Positions 34,662-43,852 of a stretch of 64,000 bases of DNA are shown here, piece after piece. Position numbers and translations under genes: made by a program. The notes under the pieces are model-generated. The model did not search any database, had not been told where the DNA came from, and worked only from the letters and a program-made list of their open reading frames with translations. Each line of letters begins with the position of its first letter. The stretch's first letter is position 1. The DNA comes from Dyella_B sp035503745 (GTDB lineage Bacteria; Pseudomonadota; Gammaproteobacteria; Xanthomonadales; Rhodanobacteraceae), in NCBI RefSeq assembly GCF_035503745.1, contig NZ_DATJTC010000025.1:62001-126000 (forward strand), read 5' to 3'.

Positions 34662-36059
34662 CGGTGCATACCCGGCCGGCAGCATGATCTCCACGCGCAG
34701 GCCGCTTTCGCCGCCGGCCATGTAGCGCGCCGATCCGCCATGCCACTGGGCGATGCGCTGCACGATGGCCAGGCCCAGTCCGCTGCCTTCTTCCTGCACG
34801 CCCGGCACGCGAAAGAAACGTTCGCCCAATCGCTCGATCCAGCCCGCCGGCACGCCCGGACCGTTGTCTTCCACCGCCAGGCAGATGCCGCCGCGTTCGC
34901 GCGCGAGCGAGACGGTCATCAGGCTGCCGCTGCCGGCGTAGCGCAGGCCGTTGTCGATCAGGTTGTCCAGCATTTCCTGGATACGGTGGCGGTCGCCGTC
35001 GATCCATAGCGGGCCGGCAGGGCCGTCGTAGCCCAAGTCGATGCCGGCCGCCAGCCCTTCGTGCACGCGCTGGCCGACCAGTTCGGGCACGAGGGTGGCA
35101 AGGTTAAGCGGCTCGGTATCGCCCGCTTCATGCTCGACGGTTTGCGCGCGCGTCAGCGCCAGCAGCTGGCTGGAGGTGCGATTGGCGCGCTGGATCAGGC
35201 GCTGGATGTGGTTGAGCGAATCGGCAATCGTCTGTGGATCGGTGCTGGCCCGCGCGCGCTCGGCATGCACGCTCAGGCCGGCCAGCGGGGTGCGCAGCTG
35301 ATGCGCGGCGTCGGCGATGAAGCGCTCCTGCAAGGCGAGCATGCCGCGCAGGCGGCCGAACAAGCCGTCGATGGTGCGCGTGAGCGGCAGGATTTCGACC
35401 GGCACGTTGGCATCGCCGATCGGCGCCAGGTCGTGTTCGCGATTGGCCAGCTGTTCGGTCAGCGGGTCGAGCTGGCGCAGGCCGGTGCGCACGCCCAACC
35501 ACACCAGCAGGAACGCGGCGATGATCAGCAGCGTCTGCGCGGGAATGCTAAGCAGCAGAATCTGGCGCGCTTCCTGATGGCGGTCGCGCAGCGTTTCGGC
35601 AACGGTGACTTCCAGTTGATCGCCCGCGTCGAGCGGATTGCTCATCAACATGCTGGCCGCGCGCAGGGCATGCGTGTCGATCTGCACGTTGTAGAGCAGC
35701 GGATCGCCGCCGTGGCGCGGCATGCCGCTGGGTGGCCGCACGGCCCGATTGCCGGCGATCAATCCGTGCTTGCTGCTGTACACGCTGAAATAGTTGCGGC
35801 CTTCCGGCTCGTAGTCCAGCAGGAACTGCGCCTGCGAGGAGACGCGGCCATCGGGACTTTCGTGGGCCATCATCTGGACCAGTGTCAAGGTGTCGTTGAT
35901 CAGGTCCTTGTCGTGAACGTGATTGGCGTAGATCAGTGCGCCGATGTAGGTGATGAGGCTGTTGAACATCAGCAGCAGCGTCAGCGGCACCAGCAAGGTG
36001 GTCAGCAGGCGCCGGCGCAGGCTTTGGCGTTCATTGCGCCACAGCATGCGCTGGCTCAT
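34641..36059 (-). CDS. Sensor histidine kinase, TctE/QseC-like
   Basis: A 472-residue kinase. Membrane helices at about 19-44 and 168-190 enclose a periplasmic sensor of about 120 residues, like the N-terminal domain of TctE-type two-component kinases. The H-box is ADAAHQLRTPLAG with His253. The HATPase domain shows the N-box LDNLIDNGLRYAG, the G1 box EDNGPGVP and the G2 box GSGLGLAIVQ. Its ATG overlaps the regulator stop (ATGA), so the regulator is made first. TctE homologues often sense carboxylates, but the ligand here is unknown. Confidence 0.92.
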   Translation of the reverse strand: MSQRMLWRNERQSLRRRLLTTLLVPLTLLLMFNSLITYIGALIYANHVHDKDLINDTLTLVQMMAHESPDGRVSSQAQFLLDYEPEGRNYFSVYSSKHGLIAGNRAVRPPSGMPRHGGDPLLYNVQIDTHALRAASMLMSNPLDAGDQLEVTVAETLRDRHQEARQILLLSIPAQTLLIIAAFLLVWLGVRTGLRQLDPLTEQLANREHDLAPIGDANVPVEILPLTRTIDGLFGRLRGMLALQERFIADAAHQLRTPLAGLSVHAERARASTDPQTIADSLNHIQRLIQRANRTSSQLLALTRAQTVEHEAGDTEPLNLATLVPELVGQRVHEGLAAGIDLGYDGPAGPLWIDGDRHRIQEMLDNLIDNGLRYAGSGSLMTVSLARERGGICLAVEDNGPGVPAGWIERLGERFFRVPGVQEEGSGLGLAIVQRIAQWHGGSARYMAGGESGLRVEIMLPAGYAPKKNGDA

Positions 36060-36730
36060 GCTTCTTTCACCTCTTCCAGCAGGTAGCCCAGTCCGCGGAT
36101 GGTGCGCACCTGCGTGCCCGAATCGACCAGCTTGCGGCGCAGCCGGTAGATGGCGATGTCCAGGCCGTTGTCAGTGAGCTCTTCGTCCCAGCTGCACAGG
36201 GCCTCGATCAGCTGGGCACGGCTGGTGACGCGATCGGGGCGGGCGGCGAGTGCTTCAAGCAGGCCGAATTCGCGCGCGGTCAGCTCCAGCGGCGTGTTCT
36301 GCACCCAGGCGCGATGGCCGGGAAGATCCAGGCGCAGGCGGCCCAGCGTCAATTCCGGCGCGCCTTGCGTGGTATAGCGTCGCAACAGCGCGCGCACGCG
36401 CGCCTCGAATTCGGCCAGGGCGAACGGCTTGACCAGGTAGTCGTCCGCGCCTAGATCGAGGATGCGCACGCGTTCGCGCAGGCCTTCGCGCGCGGTGATC
36501 ACCAGCACCGGCAGGCCACTGCCGCGCCGGCGCGCGCGCTGCAGCACCTCGCTACCGTCGAGCGCGGGCAGGCCCAGGTCGAGCACCAGCAGGTCGTAGG
36601 GCGTGTCCTTGAGTGCGGCATCCGCGCGTGCGCCGTCGGCGACGTGATCGACGGCGTGGCCGCCCTGGCGCAGGGCCGCGCTCACGCCGGCGGCGATGGA
36701 CGGATCGTCTTCAGCAATCAGGATGCGCAT
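36056..36730 (-). CDS. Response regulator, OmpR/TctD family
   Basis: A 224-residue regulator with a receiver domain (acidic pair in IAEDDPS, phosphoacceptor Asp51 in LVLDLGLPALDG, Thr in VITARE, Lys in YLVKPFA). It also has an OmpR winged helix (LTAREFGLLEALAARP, then DIAIYRLRRKL and RTIRGLGYLLE). I take the ATG at 36730, which gives the usual MRILIAEDD start; an upstream in-frame start at 36754 is less likely. It forms a pair with the kinase it overlaps. Confidence 0.94.
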   Translation of the reverse strand: MRILIAEDDPSIAAGVSAALRQGGHAVDHVADGARADAALKDTPYDLLVLDLGLPALDGSEVLQRARRRGSGLPVLVITAREGLRERVRILDLGADDYLVKPFALAEFEARVRALLRRYTTQGAPELTLGRLRLDLPGHRAWVQNTPLELTAREFGLLEALAARPDRVTSRAQLIEALCSWDEELTDNGLDIAIYRLRRKLVDSGTQVRTIRGLGYLLEEVKEA

Positions 36731-37044
36731 GCTTCGCGACTCCTTCAGGCACATCGGGCTTAAACACTATTTTCATGGATTTCAGAAGCTTCCAGCGCCT
36801 TGTGCGCGTATTGCCTGCTCGGGGCTTGCAGCTTAGCGCTTGCGCTGCAGCAGGCACAGATCCAGGCGGGCAGGTAAGGTATGGGGCCAGCAGGCCGCTG
36901 CGGTGTTCATGACAGGCCGCCGCAAGGATGGCGAATCTTCATGCATGCCCTTGTGGGGAAGGTCGTGACCTATGGCTGATGTTCCCCCGGCAGGCTTGCC
37001 TCAGGCTCGACAATCATCGCCATCATCTCGAGGGGAGACACACG
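36731..37044. other. 314-base intergenic region between divergent genes
   Basis: It holds the promoters of the two-component operon (left) and the M1-type peptidase (right). A ribosome site AGGGGAG lies at about 37030-37036. An open plus-strand frame starts at 36928, but its first 39 codons do not resemble a peptidase N-terminus. No further gene or clear promoter motif is seen. Confidence 0.5.
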
Positions 37045-39276
37045 ATGAGGTTTGCATGGGGAAGGGGCGGGCCGTGGCTCGCCGCAGTAGTGATGTTGTG
37101 GTCATGCCAGGCCGGCGCGCAGGCGAAGGCACCGGCGGCCCAGACACAGCCCGCGTCCGCGGCGACGAGTGCGCAGGCGCAGCAGGACATTCCGTTCGCG
37201 CCCGCGCACGACACCATCATTACGCAACAGAGTTCGGCTAGCGCGTGGGGCGGCGAACGCACCGGCAACGAGGCCACGCTCTCCGATCGCGTGGTGAGCT
37301 ACAACATCGATGCCGAACTTGATGCCCTCAAGCATGCGGTGACCGGCAAAGAGCACATGACCTGGCGCAATCGCAGCGACCGCGAAGTGCGCAGCGTCTA
37401 CTTCCACATGTACCTCAACGCCTTCCAGAACGAAGGCAGCACGTTCTTCACCGAGCGCAAGGTGCTGACCGCGCATGGTTCCTCGCGCGGCAACGCGGAG
37501 CTGGAAAAAGGCCAATGGGGCTGGGTCCGCCTGCAGCAAGTGAAGCAGAACGGCACTGACCTGGCATGGAGCTACGTGCACCCCGATGGCGGTCCGGCCA
37601 CGGACCAGACCGTGGTACGCATCGACCTGGCGCAGCCGGTGCCCGCGGGCGGTACGCTCGCCCTGGACATCGACTTCCTCAGCCAGTTGCCGCGCGTCGT
37701 GGAGCGCACGGGCTGGTGGGGCGATTTCAACCTGGTCGGGCAATGGTTCCCCAAGATCGGCGTGCTGGAACTGCCCGGCGAACGCGGTGCCACGCAAGTG
37801 CGCTGGAACGTGCACGAGTTCCACTTCAACAGCGAGTTTTATGCCGACTTCGGCCTGTACGACGTGCACCTGACCGTGCCCAGCGACTACACCGTGGGTG
37901 CGGTGGGCAAGCTGCAGGGCACGCCGGAGCAGAAAGACGGCAAGACCACTTATCACTTCGTGCAGGGCGACGTGCACGATTTCGCCTGGGTGGCCGCCAA
38001 GGGTTTCAAGACGCTTGACGGCACCTATGAAGGACCGGGCAGCCCGAAGGTTTCCGTGCGCGTGATCTATCCGCCGGAATACGAGGCCACCGCCGCGCCG
38101 ACCTTGAAATCGAGCATCGATGCGATCGGCTATTTCTCCAGGACGCTCGGCCCCTATCCGTACGAAACGCTGACCGCGGTGATTCCGCCTTACAACGCCG
38201 AAGAAGCCGGTGGCATGGAGTATCCGACCTTCTTCACCTCCGAAGGCTACCAGTACGTCGAGCCCGATACCTACACGCAGATGCTGAGCGACTTCGTGAA
38301 CATCCACGAATTCGGGCACGGTTATTTCTACGGCATCCTCGCTTCCAATGAATTCGAAGAGCCCATGCTCGACGAGGGCCTCAACGAATATTGGGACAAC
38401 CGCATGCTGCGCGAACGCAACCAGGATCTGGTGCTTGCCGGGCGGTTCACCAAGTGGCTGGGCATCACGCCGCACATCAGAGGCTTCGTGTTCGAGCGCG
38501 CCACCGCCACGCTGGCTCACCCCTCCGATCCCTTGGCGCAGAACAGTTGGGATCGGCTCTCCGGTACCAGCTACGGTACGGTCTATTCGCGTACCGCCAC
38601 CGCCATGCACGATCTGGAAGAGCGCCTGGGCAAGCCTGCGCTTGAGCGCGCCTTCCGTCTTTATTACCAGCGCTGGCGGTTCCGTCATCCGTCCGTAGCC
38701 GACTTCCGCGCGGCGCTGATCGACAGCTCCGGCGACGCCAAGGATGTCGATGCGATTTTCAACGAGTACGTCTACGGCACCGCGTCCATGGACGACAAGG
38801 TGGCGGACATCGACTCGCACGAAGTGCTGCCGCAGGCCGGCGTGAGCTGGAAGGACGGCAAGCAGGTGGTAGTGGACGGCGACGATCTGGCCAAGCAGAT
38901 CGACACGCAACGCAGCGACTGGAAGAAGGCTCATCCCGACGCGAAACCGGGCGCGCCCGGCCCCTTCCCCTGGCACAGCACGGTTACTGTGACGCGCGAT
39001 GGCGTCCCGGCGCCGGAAGTGCTGCGGGTGACGTTCGAGGACGGCACGCACGAAGACGTAACCTGGAACGACGATCGCCGCTGGGTACGCTTCGATTTCA
39101 TCAAGCCCAGCAAGGTCGTGTCGGCCGAACTCGATCCGGATCAGCACAATTTGCTTGATCGCGACAAGCTCAACGACAGCTTGACGACCAAGCCCGACAG
39201 CGCAGCCTCCAAGCGCTGGACGGCCGATGCGGCCGCCGTGCTGCAGACCTTCTACTCGATGCTGGAGACACTGTGA
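37045..39276 (+). CDS. Secreted M1-family (gluzincin) metallopeptidase
   Basis: A 743-residue secreted peptidase with a signal peptide (cleavage near residue 25, CQAGAQA). The zinc site is HEFGH (His421, Glu422, His425) with the third ligand Glu444, giving the M1 HExxH-18-E spacing. The exopeptidase motif appears as GGMEYP (389-394) instead of GAMEN. An N-terminal beta domain and a C-terminal extension of about 190 residues are present. The start at 37045 follows a good ribosome site. It is coupled (TGATG) to a membrane protein, suggesting they act together at the envelope. Confidence 0.92.
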   Translation: MRFAWGRGGPWLAAVVMLWSCQAGAQAKAPAAQTQPASAATSAQAQQDIPFAPAHDTIITQQSSASAWGGERTGNEATLSDRVVSYNIDAELDALKHAVTGKEHMTWRNRSDREVRSVYFHMYLNAFQNEGSTFFTERKVLTAHGSSRGNAELEKGQWGWVRLQQVKQNGTDLAWSYVHPDGGPATDQTVVRIDLAQPVPAGGTLALDIDFLSQLPRVVERTGWWGDFNLVGQWFPKIGVLELPGERGATQVRWNVHEFHFNSEFYADFGLYDVHLTVPSDYTVGAVGKLQGTPEQKDGKTTYHFVQGDVHDFAWVAAKGFKTLDGTYEGPGSPKVSVRVIYPPEYEATAAPTLKSSIDAIGYFSRTLGPYPYETLTAVIPPYNAEEAGGMEYPTFFTSEGYQYVEPDTYTQMLSDFVNIHEFGHGYFYGILASNEFEEPMLDEGLNEYWDNRMLRERNQDLVLAGRFTKWLGITPHIRGFVFERATATLAHPSDPLAQNSWDRLSGTSYGTVYSRTATAMHDLEERLGKPALERAFRLYYQRWRFRHPSVADFRAALIDSSGDAKDVDAIFNEYVYGTASMDDKVADIDSHEVLPQAGVSWKDGKQVVVDGDDLAKQIDTQRSDWKKAHPDAKPGAPGPFPWHSTVTVTRDGVPAPEVLRVTFEDGTHEDVTWNDDRRWVRFDFIKPSKVVSAELDPDQHNLLDRDKLNDSLTTKPDSAASKRWTADAAAVLQTFYSMLETL

Positions 39277-40184
39277 TGGCCAACAACATGTCTCGTTCCA
39301 TGGGCGTGGGCGCCCTGTTCTCCAGCATGATCGCGGCCGTGCAATGGCGCCTGCTGCTGCTGTGGATGCTGATCATGCTGATCCCGGCAACGGTAGTGGC
39401 GTTGCCGTTGTGGAAGATGCTGGGGGGCGTGCTCGATACCTCGGTGCATTCGGTCCAGTGGGCACAGCATTTCAACGACCTGATGTTTACCGACGTGGCG
39501 TTGAACCTGTTCGAGCATCCACAGTGGCTGACCGCGGCGATGCTGCTTGGCGTGTTGCTGAGCTTGCTGCTGTCGCCGTTCCTGAACGGCATGATCGTGG
39601 GCAGCGGCCGCGCCGGCCGCCGGTTGGGCTTCGGCGCGTTGTTGCAGAACGGCTTCGTCGAATACGGCCGGATGTTCCGCGTGATGCTGTGGTCGGTGCT
39701 GCTGTATGGCGTACTGGCGGCGGTGTTCGGCCTGGCGTCGCACCTTGCGGAAAAACACGCGGAAAAAGCGGTGCTCGAATCCCAGGTGGATACCTATCAC
39801 AGCATCGTGCACTGGGTGTTGCTGATCGTGTTTGTGCTGGTGCAGTCGATCGTGGAGTCGATGCGCTCGGCGTTCATTGCCGACACCGGCTTGCGCTCGG
39901 CCACGCGCGCATTCGGACGCGGCTTCCGGCAGCTGTTCACGCGTCCGTTGTCGACGTTGTTGTTCTACCTGGTGGTGACGCTGGTCGGCTTGCTGCTGGC
40001 GTCGCTGTTTGCGGTGGCGCGCATTCACGTCACGGCGTTCGGCTTTGGCTTCCTGATCGCGCTGGTGCTGAGCCAGCTGATCGTGGTGGCGATTGGCTGG
40101 ATGCGCACGGCACGCCTGTTCGCGCTGGCCGAAGTGGCCCGTTCGATCGTTCCAGGCTCAAGGCCGCAGGCGGAGTATCGATAA
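39276..40184 (+). CDS. Multipass membrane protein coupled to the peptidase
   Basis: A 302-residue integral membrane protein with six predicted helices (about 25-46, 83-105, 127-150, 174-197, 223-247, 253-275). No enzymatic motif is visible and I recognise no named family. The ATG at 39276 shares one base with the M1 peptidase stop; a GTG one codon earlier (39273) is also possible. This coupling suggests a partner role, for example anchoring or substrate handling, but nothing in its own sequence tells what it does. It ends 3 bases before the convergent HutD gene. Confidence 0.8.
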   Translation: MANNMSRSMGVGALFSSMIAAVQWRLLLLWMLIMLIPATVVALPLWKMLGGVLDTSVHSVQWAQHFNDLMFTDVALNLFEHPQWLTAAMLLGVLLSLLLSPFLNGMIVGSGRAGRRLGFGALLQNGFVEYGRMFRVMLWSVLLYGVLAAVFGLASHLAEKHAEKAVLESQVDTYHSIVHWVLLIVFVLVQSIVESMRSAFIADTGLRSATRAFGRGFRQLFTRPLSTLLFYLVVTLVGLLLASLFAVARIHVTAFGFGFLIALVLSQLIVVAIGWMRTARLFALAEVARSIVPGSRPQAEYR

Positions 40185-40186
40185 GC

Positions 40187-40759
40187 TCAGTAGCTGGTGG
40201 CGAGCTGGACCAAGACCAGCTCGCCACCGCCTTCGATGCGCACGCGTTCGCCCGGTTGCGCGTCGATCCAGACGTTGGCGCCGCCTTCGGCGGCAAGCTG
40301 CTCGCCGTTCGCATCGATATGGGCGTGGCCGCCGAGCACATGCACAAACCATCGCCATCCCGCGCGCAACGGCAACCACATGCCGCCATTCAAGGGCCTG
40401 GCGATCAGCTCGCCTTGTGCCACGCCGCGCAGCATCAGATTGAAGGCGCGCGTGGGGCCTTCCGGCAGCAGGGCGTATGGCGCATTGGCGCCATCGAAGC
40501 GGGCAACCGCCAGGCGCAGCAGATTTGTCGTATGCGAGTCGTCGAAACGCAACTGGATCGGCGCGTCGAGCGGCACAAACAGCCGGCGCGTGTCGGGGAA
40601 GCTTGAGAACGGCGCTTCCTGGGCGATCTCGGCAATGCTTAGGCGCCACTGCCATTGGGCGTGGTCCGGTTCGCTGGCAATGACGGTGGTGGTGCCGGCG
40701 CCATTGGCCCACGGCTGCGTGCACAGCGATGCGGCATCCACCAGGCGCAGCGCGCTCAT
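40187..40759 (-). CDS. HutD/Ves family cupin-like protein
   Basis: A 190-residue protein of the HutD family. Family marks include WANGAGTTTVIA near the N-terminus, WQWRLSIAEIAQEAPFSSFPDTRRLF, and NLMLRGV around residue 107. HutD proteins are bicupins found with histidine-utilisation genes in pseudomonads but also elsewhere; their function is unsettled. No hut gene is nearby. Its ATG overlaps the stop of the upstream GNAT (ATGA). Confidence 0.85.
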   Translation of the reverse strand: MSALRLVDAASLCTQPWANGAGTTTVIASEPDHAQWQWRLSIAEIAQEAPFSSFPDTRRLFVPLDAPIQLRFDDSHTTNLLRLAVARFDGANAPYALLPEGPTRAFNLMLRGVAQGELIARPLNGGMWLPLRAGWRWFVHVLGGHAHIDANGEQLAAEGGANVWIDAQPGERVRIEGGGELVLVQLATSY

Positions 40760-41295
40760 GCGAAGGCGCGGCGGGACTCGCGGTGCGGCGGGTAGTAGGC
40801 AAACACGTGGGTGTCGCTGCCAAAGAAGTCGATGTCTTCGATGTGCTCACCGCCCAGCCGCTCGGCGACGCGGTCCGAGGCATCGTTGCCCACGCGCACC
40901 ATGCTGATCACGCGTTGCATGTGCAGGTGTTCCCACGCGAATTCCAGCACGGCGGCGCCGGCTTCGGTGGCGTAGCCGTGATGGCGGTGTTCGGGCTTGA
41001 CCATCCAGCCCAGTTCGACGTCGGGCCAGCCTTCCGGATGGAGCAGCCCCGCGCGGCCGATGAATTCGCCGCTGGACTTCAGTTCCAGCGCCCACATGCC
41101 ATAGCCGCGCAGTTGCCAGTGGCCGATCAGCATGGCCAGCGAGCGCCAGGCATTGGTGCGGTCCAGCGGCATGCCGTCGCCGATCCAGCGCGTGCTTTCC
41201 GGATCGGCGAGCATCGCGGCATAGTCGTCGAAATGGCGTTCGGTCAGCGCGGTAAGGCGCAGGCGAGGGGTTTGGAGGGTAGGGATCTCGATCAT
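40756..41295 (-). CDS. GNAT acetyltransferase, RimJ/RimL-like
   Basis: A 179-residue member of the acetyltransf_3 group. It begins LQTPRLRLTALTERHFDDYAAM, typical of RimJ-like enzymes. The acetyl-CoA site is seen at VELGWMVKPEHRHHGYATEAGAAVLEFAWEHL, and the RVGNDASDRVAERLG segment near 136-150 is the usual C-terminal signature. The substrate (ribosomal protein N-terminus or small amine) is not known. It is coupled to HutD and lies six bases after the SET gene. Confidence 0.88.
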   Translation of the reverse strand: MIEIPTLQTPRLRLTALTERHFDDYAAMLADPESTRWIGDGMPLDRTNAWRSLAMLIGHWQLRGYGMWALELKSSGEFIGRAGLLHPEGWPDVELGWMVKPEHRHHGYATEAGAAVLEFAWEHLHMQRVISMVRVGNDASDRVAERLGGEHIEDIDFFGSDTHVFAYYPPHRESRRAFA

Positions 41296-41301
41296 GTCCG
41301 A

Positions 41302-41772
41302 TCAGCCATTGAAGCTCGCGCCATCCAGCACATGGGCCAGTGCGCGGGTCGTCGTCATCAGACTCTCGTACCAGGACAGACCCACTATTTTCTCACCAGT
41401 GGCCGTGTCGATAAAGTCCTCGGCATGGCCGGGGGGAAGCAGGTGGCGGTAGTCCACGGTGACCTCGGTGCCGGCGGGCAGTTCGCGTGGCGCGAACACA
41501 AAACCCAGGTGCCATAGCCCGCTAGGCTCGAAACTGTGGTTGACGAAACATTCGTCGGGCCAGTCGGTAGAGATGGTGTAACGGTCTTCGAACCAGCGGG
41601 CGCTGGCGTACATCAGGCTGGGTTGGGCCAGCAGCTGGGCCAGCCCATAGGTCTTGTCGATGGCGTCCGGCGCGATGATGATACGCCCGGCGCCGACCGG
41701 CTCTTCCAGGAACAGGCCCTTGCCAGCGCCGTTGATGCGGGAAGCGTCGATGCGGTAGCGCGGAACGATCAT
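41302..41772 (-). CDS. Small SET-domain protein (putative lysine methyltransferase)
   Basis: A 156-residue stand-alone SET domain. The N-terminal SRINGAGKGLFLEEPVGAGRII matches the SET start (G-x-G-hydrophobic). NHSFEPSGLW is the cofactor-binding NHS-x2-P motif in variant form, and ELPAGTEVTVDYRH is the terminal E-x-TxDY-like motif with the catalytic Tyr. The post-SET region is short and lacks cysteines. Bacterial SET proteins methylate protein lysines in a few cases; the target here is unknown. I start at the ATG at 41772 because the open frame above it has non-protein-like composition. Confidence 0.85.
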   Translation of the reverse strand: MIVPRYRIDASRINGAGKGLFLEEPVGAGRIIIAPDAIDKTYGLAQLLAQPSLMYASARWFEDRYTISTDWPDECFVNHSFEPSGLWHLGFVFAPRELPAGTEVTVDYRHLLPPGHAEDFIDTATGEKIVGLSWYESLMTTTRALAHVLDGASFNG

Positions 41773-41863
41773 GGCGGCGGGTTTCAAGTCGCGGACGGCG
41801 GAGCCAGCGCGCGAGTGTACTGCGGTACGGCCCAAAATGGACCGCACCGCGTGGACTGCCGCC

Positions 41864-42211
41864 TTATTCGCCCGCCGCCTCGGCCGCCGGCTTGGCTTTC
41901 TTGGCGCGCTTGGGCTTGGCCGGGACGGTGTCGGCCTTGGCACCTTCGCCGGAGAGCAGGATGGCGTCGTGGTTGCGCTCCAGCGTCGCCTTGCCGATAC
42001 CCTTGACCTGGCCCAGGTCGTCGATGTTCTTGAACGGGCCGTGCTCGTCGCGGAATGCGACGATGGCCTTGGCCTTGGCCAGCCCGATGCCGTCCAGGGC
42101 ATGGGCGATGGTTTCGGCGTCTGCCGTGTTGATGTTGACGGGTGTGGCGGCGAAGGCGGACCAGCCGGTGGCCAGCGTCAGACCGACGATGGCGGCGATT
42201 TTCTTGAACAT
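41864..42211 (-). CDS. ComEA-like helix-hairpin-helix DNA-binding protein
   Basis: A 115-residue secreted protein with a signal peptide (KKIAAIVGLTLATGWSAFA, cleavage near residue 21). It has one ComEA-type double helix-hairpin-helix domain: VNINTADAETIAHALDGIGLAKAKAIVAFR and DDLGQVKGIGKATLERN. A Lys/Ala/Pro-rich tail (KPKRAKKAKPAAEAAGE) follows. In competent Gram-negative bacteria such proteins bind incoming DNA in the periplasm and ratchet it in, together with type IV pili; the minor pilin cluster at 50.7-58 kb is consistent with that. Starts at the ATG at 42211. Confidence 0.9.
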   Translation of the reverse strand: MFKKIAAIVGLTLATGWSAFAATPVNINTADAETIAHALDGIGLAKAKAIVAFRDEHGPFKNIDDLGQVKGIGKATLERNHDAILLSGEGAKADTVPAKPKRAKKAKPAAEAAGE

Positions 42212-42421
42212 GGTTTTTTCCCTGGTAACGAATTTGAGCGGCGTTCCCAACGCCGCGACACACTTTGCACCGTCCGCCGTGCATCGTCACAGTGGGCGCA
42301 GTGCCTGCCGCGGCGGTTATGCAGGTCCCGGGTTGGTGTCGTCTTTGGACTGCATCGGCTGTCGGCGAAGCGGAAAGCGAGGCTGTTAGAATCGGCCTTT
42401 GACCTCCCCGATGGAGTCCGC

Positions 42422-43852
42422 ATGGATACCACGCGCATTACCCGTTACATCAGCGATTTGTGGGACACCGAAATCGTGCCCCAGTTGATGGATTACATCC
42501 GGATTCCCAACAAATCCCCGATGTTCGACAAGGACTGGGTGGCGCACGGTCATATGGATGCCGCCGTGAAGCTGATGGAAACGTGGGCGCGCACCAAGCT
42601 GCCGCTGCTGCCCGGCGCCACGCTCGAAGTGGTGCGGCTGGAAGGGCGCACGCCGCTGATTTACATCGAAGTGCCGGGACAGAACGACGATACCGTGGTG
42701 CTCTACGGCCACCTGGACAAGCAGCCGGAAATGACCGGCTGGTCCGAAGGCCTCGGGCCGTGGACGCCAGTGCTCAAGGGCGACAAGCTCTATGGCCGCG
42801 GCGGCGCCGACGACGGCTACGCGATCTTCGGTTCGCTCGCCGCGCTGCTTGCGTTGCGCGAACAAGGCATGGCCCACGCGCGCTGTGTGATCATGATCGA
42901 AGCCTGCGAGGAATCGGGCAGCTACGATCTGCCTTACTACGTGGATCACCTGGCCGCGCGCATCGGCAATCCCTCGCTGGTGGTGTGCCTGGATTCGGGC
43001 TGCGGCAATTACGATCAGCTGTGGCTGACCACCTCGCTGCGCGGCATGACCGGCGGCGAACTGACCGTGCAGGTGCTGGAAGAAGGCGTGCACTCAGGCG
43101 ATGCATCCGGCGTGGTGCCGTCCAGTTTCCGCATCCTGCGCGAGCTGCTTTCGCGCCTGGAAGATCCGGAAACCGGCCGCATCAAGCCCAAGGAGCTGTA
43201 TGCGGACATCCCGCAGCAGCGCATCGATCAGGCCAGGATCTCGGCCGACGTGCTCGGCCAAGCGGTGTACACCAAGTTTCCGTTCGTGGATGGCATGCGG
43301 CCGGTGACGGAAGATCTATGCGAGCTGATCCTCAACCGCACCTGGCGGCCGCAGCTGGCGGTTACCGGCGTGGACGGCATGCCGCCGCTGGATAGCGCCG
43401 GCAACGTGCTGCGCCCCAAGACCTCGGTAAAACTCAGCCTGCGCGTGCCGCCCACGCTCGATGGCGCCAAGGCGGGCGAATTCGTCAAGCAATTGCTGGA
43501 AAAGGATCCGCCGTACGGCGCCAAAGTGAATTTCAAGCTGGAGAAAGACGGCAGCGGCTGGAACGCCCCGCAGCTGTCGCCCTGGCTGGAGGAAGCGGTG
43601 GCCGAGGCGTCCCGGCAGTATTTCGGCGCACCGGCCGCATACATGGGCGAGGGCGGCTCGATTCCGTTCATGGGCATGCTGGGCAGCAAATTCCCGCAGG
43701 CGCAGTTTCTGATCACCGGCGTGCTGGGGCCGCACTCCAACGCCCATGGCCCGAACGAATTCATCCACATTCCGACCGGCAAGAAAGTGTCGATGGTGGT
43801 CGCCGAAGTCATCGCGCGGCATTTCCAGCAGGCGGCGACGAGGTCCGCTTGA
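42422..43852 (+). CDS. M20 family metallopeptidase (dipeptidase)
   Basis: A 476-residue M20 zinc peptidase. Metal and catalytic motifs are visible: VVLYGHLDKQPE (His ligand and catalytic Asp), GRGGADDGYA (bridging Asp), IEACEESGS (catalytic Glu and Glu ligand), CLDSG (Asp ligand), and a C-terminal HSNAHGPNE (His ligand). A dimerisation domain is inserted between. The family includes dipeptidases and aminoacylases, so the exact substrate is open. The ATG at 42422 gives MDTTRITRYISDLWD. Its stop overlaps the TTG start of the next gene. Confidence 0.93.
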   Translation: MDTTRITRYISDLWDTEIVPQLMDYIRIPNKSPMFDKDWVAHGHMDAAVKLMETWARTKLPLLPGATLEVVRLEGRTPLIYIEVPGQNDDTVVLYGHLDKQPEMTGWSEGLGPWTPVLKGDKLYGRGGADDGYAIFGSLAALLALREQGMAHARCVIMIEACEESGSYDLPYYVDHLAARIGNPSLVVCLDSGCGNYDQLWLTTSLRGMTGGELTVQVLEEGVHSGDASGVVPSSFRILRELLSRLEDPETGRIKPKELYADIPQQRIDQARISADVLGQAVYTKFPFVDGMRPVTEDLCELILNRTWRPQLAVTGVDGMPPLDSAGNVLRPKTSVKLSLRVPPTLDGAKAGEFVKQLLEKDPPYGAKVNFKLEKDGSGWNAPQLSPWLEEAVAEASRQYFGAPAAYMGEGGSIPFMGMLGSKFPQAQFLITGVLGPHSNAHGPNEFIHIPTGKKVSMVVAEVIARHFQQAATRSA

